Below, piece by piece: positions 6,057 through 8,734 of a stretch of DNA of 8,734 nucleotides. The notes under the pieces were generated by a model that worked only from the letters and a program-made list of their open reading frames with translations, made no database searches and was not told the origin of the DNA. Source of the stretch: Deltaproteobacteria bacterium. GTDB lineage: Bacteria; Desulfobacterota; Desulfobacteria; Desulfobacterales; ETH-SRB1. Location: contig JAFDFV010000051.1 in NCBI GenBank assembly GCA_019309665.1, forward strand, positions 1-8,734. The letters are read 5' to 3'. The stretch's first letter is position 1, and each line of letters starts with the position of its first letter. The position numbers were made by a program, and so were the translations under genes.

Positions 6057-6199
6057 ACCTAACGCCCAGGATGAGGAGCGCGCTGTTTGCGTCTGTCTCA
6101 ATCCGTTTGATGTCATAGCGGTCGCGCTTGCACGGCATTTATTTTTTGTCGCGCTCCTCATCCTGGGCGATGTCCCCGAGGTACGAGGGGACATCAAGT
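6057..6199 (-). repeat. attC-like site with perfect 19-bp arms and a hairpin repeat in its R'' box
   Basis: On the minus strand the R' box is GTTAGGT (6057-6063), a perfect match. The arms 6064-6082 and 6150-6168 are perfectly complementary over 19 bp with no unpaired bases, around a 67-base loop. The R'' box is interrupted by the palindromic repeat (6172-6192). Removing 21 bases (6173-6193) would leave GTCAAGT on the plus strand, close to GTTRRRY. The same loop and arm sequence occurs in the chimeric attC at 3448-3536. Confidence 0.65.
6172..6192. repeat. 21-bp palindromic repeat, copy 2
   Basis: GTCCCC, loop GAGGTACGA, GGGGAC. With flanking bases the stem extends to nine pairs (6169-6177 with 6187-6195). 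It matches copy 1 (4758-4778) at 20 of 21 bases and again sits at an attC core box. No protein-coding unit accompanies it. Confidence 0.85.
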
Positions 6200-6339
6200 A
6201 ATTATACGGATATGGATATCATCACATTTGTAATGATATTCGTATTTTTAAACGCCATGTGCCTTGAAAACAGTACACTTCTTGACGACACACTTTTCCT
6301 GCCCCTTATTCCTTAATATACAGATACGCCGGGCTTGTT
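6200..6339. other. Cassette body without a convincing gene
   Basis: These 140 bases lie between two attC sites and so form a cassette body. The longest sensible minus-strand frames are tiny: 6202-6258 would give an 18-aa peptide (ATG with AAGG four bases upstream), and a GTG frame just upstream gives about 23 codons. Neither can be supported. Gene-less cassettes that carry promoters or small RNAs are known, but I see no clear signal for either. Confidence 0.4.
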
Positions 6340-6399
6340 TATCAACCGAATAAGATCGTGATTCGCTTTGCTCTCACAATCTATCCTTATTTGTTATGT
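6340..6399 (-). repeat. Compact 60-bp attC following rhuM
   Basis: On the minus strand an ACATAAC R'' box (6393-6399) starts six bases past the rhuM stop. Arms pair AATAA (6349-6353) with TTATT (6387-6391) and GATCGTGA (6354-6361) with TCACAATC (6374-6381), one G-T pair included. A five-base bulge lies on the R'' arm. The R' box is a variant, GTTGATA (6340-6346). Layout and size fit a short attC; the imperfect boxes lower confidence. Confidence 0.6.
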
Positions 6400-6402
6400 G
6401 AT

Positions 6403-7389
6403 TTATTCATTTTCATTCTTCAAAAGTTTTTTTACTTCACGATCAAAATCAGAGATATATTTCTTATCTTCCTCTTTTCTATATTTTTCATATTCAATGT
6501 TTGCTTTATCAAGCGCTTTTTCATGACTGATTTTACCTGCATTTGTAAGAAGTTTCTTTTCACTTATTTGTAAGAAATCATCCAGCTTTTGTATCCAATC
6601 CTGCATTTTCATCAGTCTGCCATTTGTCGCCTGTAGTTCAGCAAAATCCAGATACATTGATACTATAAGATTTAACTGTTTCAGTTCCTCTTCTGATAGA
6701 TAGTTTTTGGCTATTCCAATATCCCTGGCAGTGATATATTTACCTTTAAAGTTTGTAAGACCTAAAAAAGGCTTATCAGCATCTACTCTTTCATTTATCA
6801 TTTCTGCGGCAGTTTTTCCGTGGATTGCGTAGTGCATTTTATTTTGCACTGTTGCAAAGAACTCTTTTGTTAATTTGTTATCATTTTTATAATCAATGCT
6901 GGTTGCATAAATATCTGTTACTTTTTGGTAAAAGTTCCTTTCACTGCTCCGTATATCACGAATTCTTTGTAAAAGTTCTTCAAAATATCTTGATCTTGCC
7001 CCCTCTTGCTTCAATCTGTCATCATCCATTGTAAAACCTTTTACAATGTATTCATGAATCCGCTTTGTTGCCCATTGTCTGAACTGTGTTCCCTGACTGG
7101 ATTTTACTCTATAGCCTACTGATATTATTACATCTAAGTTATAAAATTCTACTTGATAAGTTTTTTCATCTTGGGCAGTTGTCGCAAATTTTGCGACAAC
7201 TGATTTTTTATCCAGTTCACCTTCATTGAAAACATTATTGATATGTTTACCAATAGTTTTAATATCTCTATTAAATAGTTCTGCTAATTGATGACGGTTA
7301 AGCCAAACCGTTTCATCTTTTAAACGGGTTTCTATCCGGATTTCGTTATCTTTTGTCCGGTAAATGAGTATATCTGAATTTTGTTTCAT
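6403..7389 (-). CDS. rhuM: RhuM family protein
   Basis: A 328-aa soluble protein of the Virulence_RhuM family, named after a gene of Salmonella pathogenicity island 3; its biochemical role is not established. Family segments are seen in order: an N-terminal strand with IRIETRLKDETVWLNRHQLAELF (17-39), which looks like a helix-turn-helix-type domain; KSVVAKFATTAQDEKTYQVEFYNLDVIISVGYRVKS (62-97); FRQWATKRIHEYIVKGF (103-119); and a long helical C-terminal part with repeated charged helices. Length is usual for the family. The ATG at 7389 has GGAAAA nine bases upstream. Such genes are often in mobile or defence-rich loci. A 27-bp near-perfect palindrome (7176-7202) lies inside the gene. It starts 37 bases after the HD gene and is followed at once by an attC, so it seems to be the first cassette. 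Confidence 0.9.
   Translation of the reverse strand: MKQNSDILIYRTKDNEIRIETRLKDETVWLNRHQLAELFNRDIKTIGKHINNVFNEGELDKKSVVAKFATTAQDEKTYQVEFYNLDVIISVGYRVKSSQGTQFRQWATKRIHEYIVKGFTMDDDRLKQEGARSRYFEELLQRIRDIRSSERNFYQKVTDIYATSIDYKNDNKLTKEFFATVQNKMHYAIHGKTAAEMINERVDADKPFLGLTNFKGKYITARDIGIAKNYLSEEELKQLNLIVSMYLDFAELQATNGRLMKMQDWIQKLDDFLQISEKKLLTNAGKISHEKALDKANIEYEKYRKEEDKKYISDFDREVKKLLKNENE
7176..7202. repeat. Palindrome with 12-bp perfect arms inside rhuM
   Basis: CAGTTGTCGCAA (7176-7187) and TTGCGACAACTG (7191-7202) are perfectly complementary around ATT. It encodes the conserved part around VVAKFATT. It may simply reflect that peptide's codons, or be a protein-binding or hairpin site. Confidence 0.7.
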
Positions 7390-7425
7390 TTTTTATTTTC
7401 CATTAACTTCAGGCACTGTCTTTTC

Positions 7426-7974
7426 TTATGTTCGCTCAAACAAATCAAGCCAGGATTGAAACCTTCTAACTTTCTCAAGCCCATAGGGTTTAAGGTATTG
7501 CTTTATATCTTCAACAGATTTCTCTTTTTTTAGTGAATTCCTATTCTTAGAAAAGAACTTGTCTGCAAAGCAAATTATCTGCTCTTCTATTGAAACAGGA
7601 AGCATATCGCGTTTGGGTAAAGGAAGATCGTAGTTTTTTATGTCTTCGATCGTTATGCCTACGCCTACATGACGTTCGCAGACAAGAGCATGCCTTGGGA
7701 ACCCGATTTTTTCTAGTATTTCACGGCCCAAATATCCATGACAAATATACGGATTTTTGCCCTTACAACCCAGTTCAGTGGCATTCGTCAATAACATGCC
7801 GATATCATGCAGCATCGCAGCTTCTTTTATAAAATCAAGATCCGGATTTAATTGGGGCACCTTTTTGGCGGCATCAAGGGCTTTTCTCGCGACCTGTTTG
7901 CCGTGTTGGATTAGAATCTCATATGCCCTTGAATTGCTTTTGTAGTACTTATCAATAATATCAACAGGATTCAT
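7426..7974 (-). CDS. HD-domain phosphohydrolase
   Basis: A 182-aa cytoplasmic protein of the HD superfamily, predicted to be a metal-dependent phosphohydrolase. Metal-binding positions are visible: H24, H56-D57 in MLHDIGM, H79 (CHGYLG), H102 (ERHVGVG) and D138 (FADKF). The multiple histidines and spacing fit the HDIG-type subgroup that forms a two-metal site. Substrate cannot be told; nucleotides or phosphate esters are typical. The ATG at 7974 lies four bases after the prfB stop, so the two genes are co-transcribed and probably translationally coupled. Ribosome binding would rely on GGGGG further upstream inside prfB, which is weak. It is complete and looks like a core-genome gene. Confidence 0.85.
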   Translation of the reverse strand: MNPVDIIDKYYKSNSRAYEILIQHGKQVARKALDAAKKVPQLNPDLDFIKEAAMLHDIGMLLTNATELGCKGKNPYICHGYLGREILEKIGFPRHALVCERHVGVGITIEDIKNYDLPLPKRDMLPVSIEEQIICFADKFFSKNRNSLKKEKSVEDIKQYLKPYGLEKVRRFQSWLDLFERT

Positions 7975-7978
7975 AAAA

Positions 7979-8734
7979 CTATCGCGAAAGAAGCACCCCC
8001 TCTATGAAAGGATCTATTGCTCCATCAAGAACGCTGTTGACGTCGCCGACTTCAAGGTTTATCCGGTGATCCTTGACCATCTGGTAAGGATGGAGGACAT
8101 ATGACCTTATTTGACTGCCCCATGCTATATCATCCTTGTTATCATGCAGTTTTCGTTTTTTTTCATCTTGCTTCTGCTTTTCATTTTGATATAGTCTCGC
8201 CTTAAGCACCTTCATTGCCATTTCTTTGTTTCTGTGCTGTGATTTTTCCTGCTGGCACTGGACAACTATCCCGGTAGGCATATGTGTAATGCGGACAGCG
8301 CTGCAAGTTTTATTAACATGCTGGCCTCCTGCACCACTGGCCCTGTAAACATCTACGCGTAAGTCTTTATCTTCAATATCTATAACGATTGTTTTATCAA
8401 GCTCCGGATAGACAAATACGGACGCAAAGGATGTCTGCCTTTTGCGGCTCGCGTTAAATGGAGAAATTCTAACCAGGCGGTGAACTCCTTTTTCAGCCTT
8501 AAGATATCCATATGCATATTCTCCGCCTGCGGTAAAAGTAACACCTTTAATCCCTGCTTCATCACCAGGCTGAAAGTCAATTATTTTGACTTGAAAGCCT
8601 TTTCGTTCAGTCCATCTAAGATACATTCTGAAAAGCATTTCAGCCCAGTCCTGAGCATCTGTTCCGCCGGCGCCTGCATTGATTGAAACAATAGCATTAT
8701 TTTTATCATCTTCTTCATCAAGCATCAGCTCGAG
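7979..8734 (-). CDS. prfB: Peptide chain release factor 2, 5' end missing (window edge)
   Basis: The C-terminal 251 residues of RF2, which ends translation at UGA and UAA. Seen here are LLDEE-like MLDEEDDKNNAIVSINAGAGGTDAQDWAEML at the start, the RF2 discriminator tripeptide SPF in VRISPFNASRKRQ, and the catalytic GGQ in ASGAGGQHVNKT, followed by the conserved HMPTGIVVQCQQEKSQHRN and IRSYVLHPYQMVKDHR. The frame is open to the right edge, where a Met at 8725 is internal, so the true start, and any programmed frameshift near it, lie outside. Together with the HD gene it forms the chromosomal flank of the cassette array. The call is secure. Confidence 0.97.
   Translation of the reverse strand, partial: LELMLDEEDDKNNAIVSINAGAGGTDAQDWAEMLFRMYLRWTERKGFQVKIIDFQPGDEAGIKGVTFTAGGEYAYGYLKAEKGVHRLVRISPFNASRKRQTSFASVFVYPELDKTIVIDIEDKDLRVDVYRASGAGGQHVNKTCSAVRITHMPTGIVVQCQQEKSQHRNKEMAMKVLKARLYQNEKQKQDEKKRKLHDNKDDIAWGSQIRSYVLHPYQMVKDHRINLEVGDVNSVLDGAIDPFIEGVLLSR

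Larger units (their letters stand above)
1..7407 (-). mobile_element. Integron-type gene-cassette array, integrase not in window
   Basis: About ten consecutive units show cassette architecture. Each has one gene (or two) on the minus strand, a short leader, and an imperfect inverted repeat after the stop codon bounded by boxes resembling RYYYAAC and GTTRRRY. The clearest boxes are GTTAGCC/ATCTAAC around 5563-5688, GTTAGGT at 6057-6063 and GCATAAC at 3614-3620 and 4451-4457. Most palindromes differ in sequence, as expected for cassettes of mixed origin, but several share bulged bases on the arm next to R'', a known hallmark of attC hairpins. ORFs that appear to start inside the palindromes have better starts beyond them. 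No integrase or attI is seen. On the transcription-upstream side the array abuts prfB and an HD gene, so a CALIN is the simplest reading. The right boundary at about 7401-7407 (GTTAATG on the minus strand) is inferred. Confidence 0.8.

Noticed and set aside
6036..6197. N-terminal extension of the 110-aa membrane protein ORF
   Set aside because: Ser/Arg/Thr-rich and it covers the attC and the hairpin repeat, so it is not protein-like; the start at 6035 follows the core box.
3445..6199. The 89-bp duplicated block as a CRISPR or transposon end
   Set aside because: Only two copies exist, there is no spacer periodicity, and both are attached to attC boxes; no transposase is nearby.
8729..8734. 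XhoI site at the right edge as a cloning junction
   Set aside because: The bases encode Leu-Glu in frame with RF2, so natural sequence explains them.

Overview
This window is best read as a gene-cassette array of the integron type, lying beside a chromosomal backbone. No integrase gene is visible, so it is either the distal part of a chromosomal integron or a cluster of attC sites lacking an integrase (CALIN). Almost every gene is on the minus strand. The intergenic gaps hold imperfect palindromes of about 57-175 bp, bounded by GTTRRRY/RYYYAAC-like core boxes. Stop codons fall at or inside these boxes, and the next gene starts 20-40 bases after the following box. Base composition is AT-rich by eye. 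The signal-peptide protein, the RF2 sequence and the cassette array point to a Gram-negative bacterium, possibly an environmental lineage such as Desulfobacterota or Nitrospirota. That taxonomic guess is weak.

Backbone (about 7408-8734): the C-terminal part of prfB (release factor 2) runs off the right edge. An HD-domain phosphohydrolase gene follows 4 bases later.

Cassette array (about 1-7407), in the direction of transcription from right to left: (1) a RhuM-family gene with a compact 60-bp attC; (2) a cassette with no convincing gene, whose attC has 19-bp perfect arms and a hairpin repeat at one core box; (3) a 110-aa three-helix membrane protein with a well-formed attC; (4) a 228-aa Abi-alpha/DUF4393-like protein, whose attC has a second copy of the hairpin repeat at its core box; (5) an 89-aa two-helix membrane protein; (6) a 242-aa membrane-anchored unknown with a TTG start, ending in a chimeric attC; (7) a segment bounded by inverted GTTAAAC boxes with two convergent small ORFs (44 and 61 aa); (8) a secreted TPR protein with a 57-bp attC; (9) a DUF2971 protein; (10) a HigB/HigA toxin-antitoxin pair whose antitoxin gene looks frameshifted near its 3' end.

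Several payloads (higBA, Abi-alpha-like, RhuM, possibly DUF2971) belong to families linked to phage defence, stress or addiction, which fits cassette arrays in general. The most unusual features are structural. A 21-bp palindromic repeat sits exactly at the inferred integrase cut point of two attC core boxes. One attC is a chimera of two others. A small segment is flanked by inverted core boxes. All function calls rest on reading the protein sequences; no database search was run.
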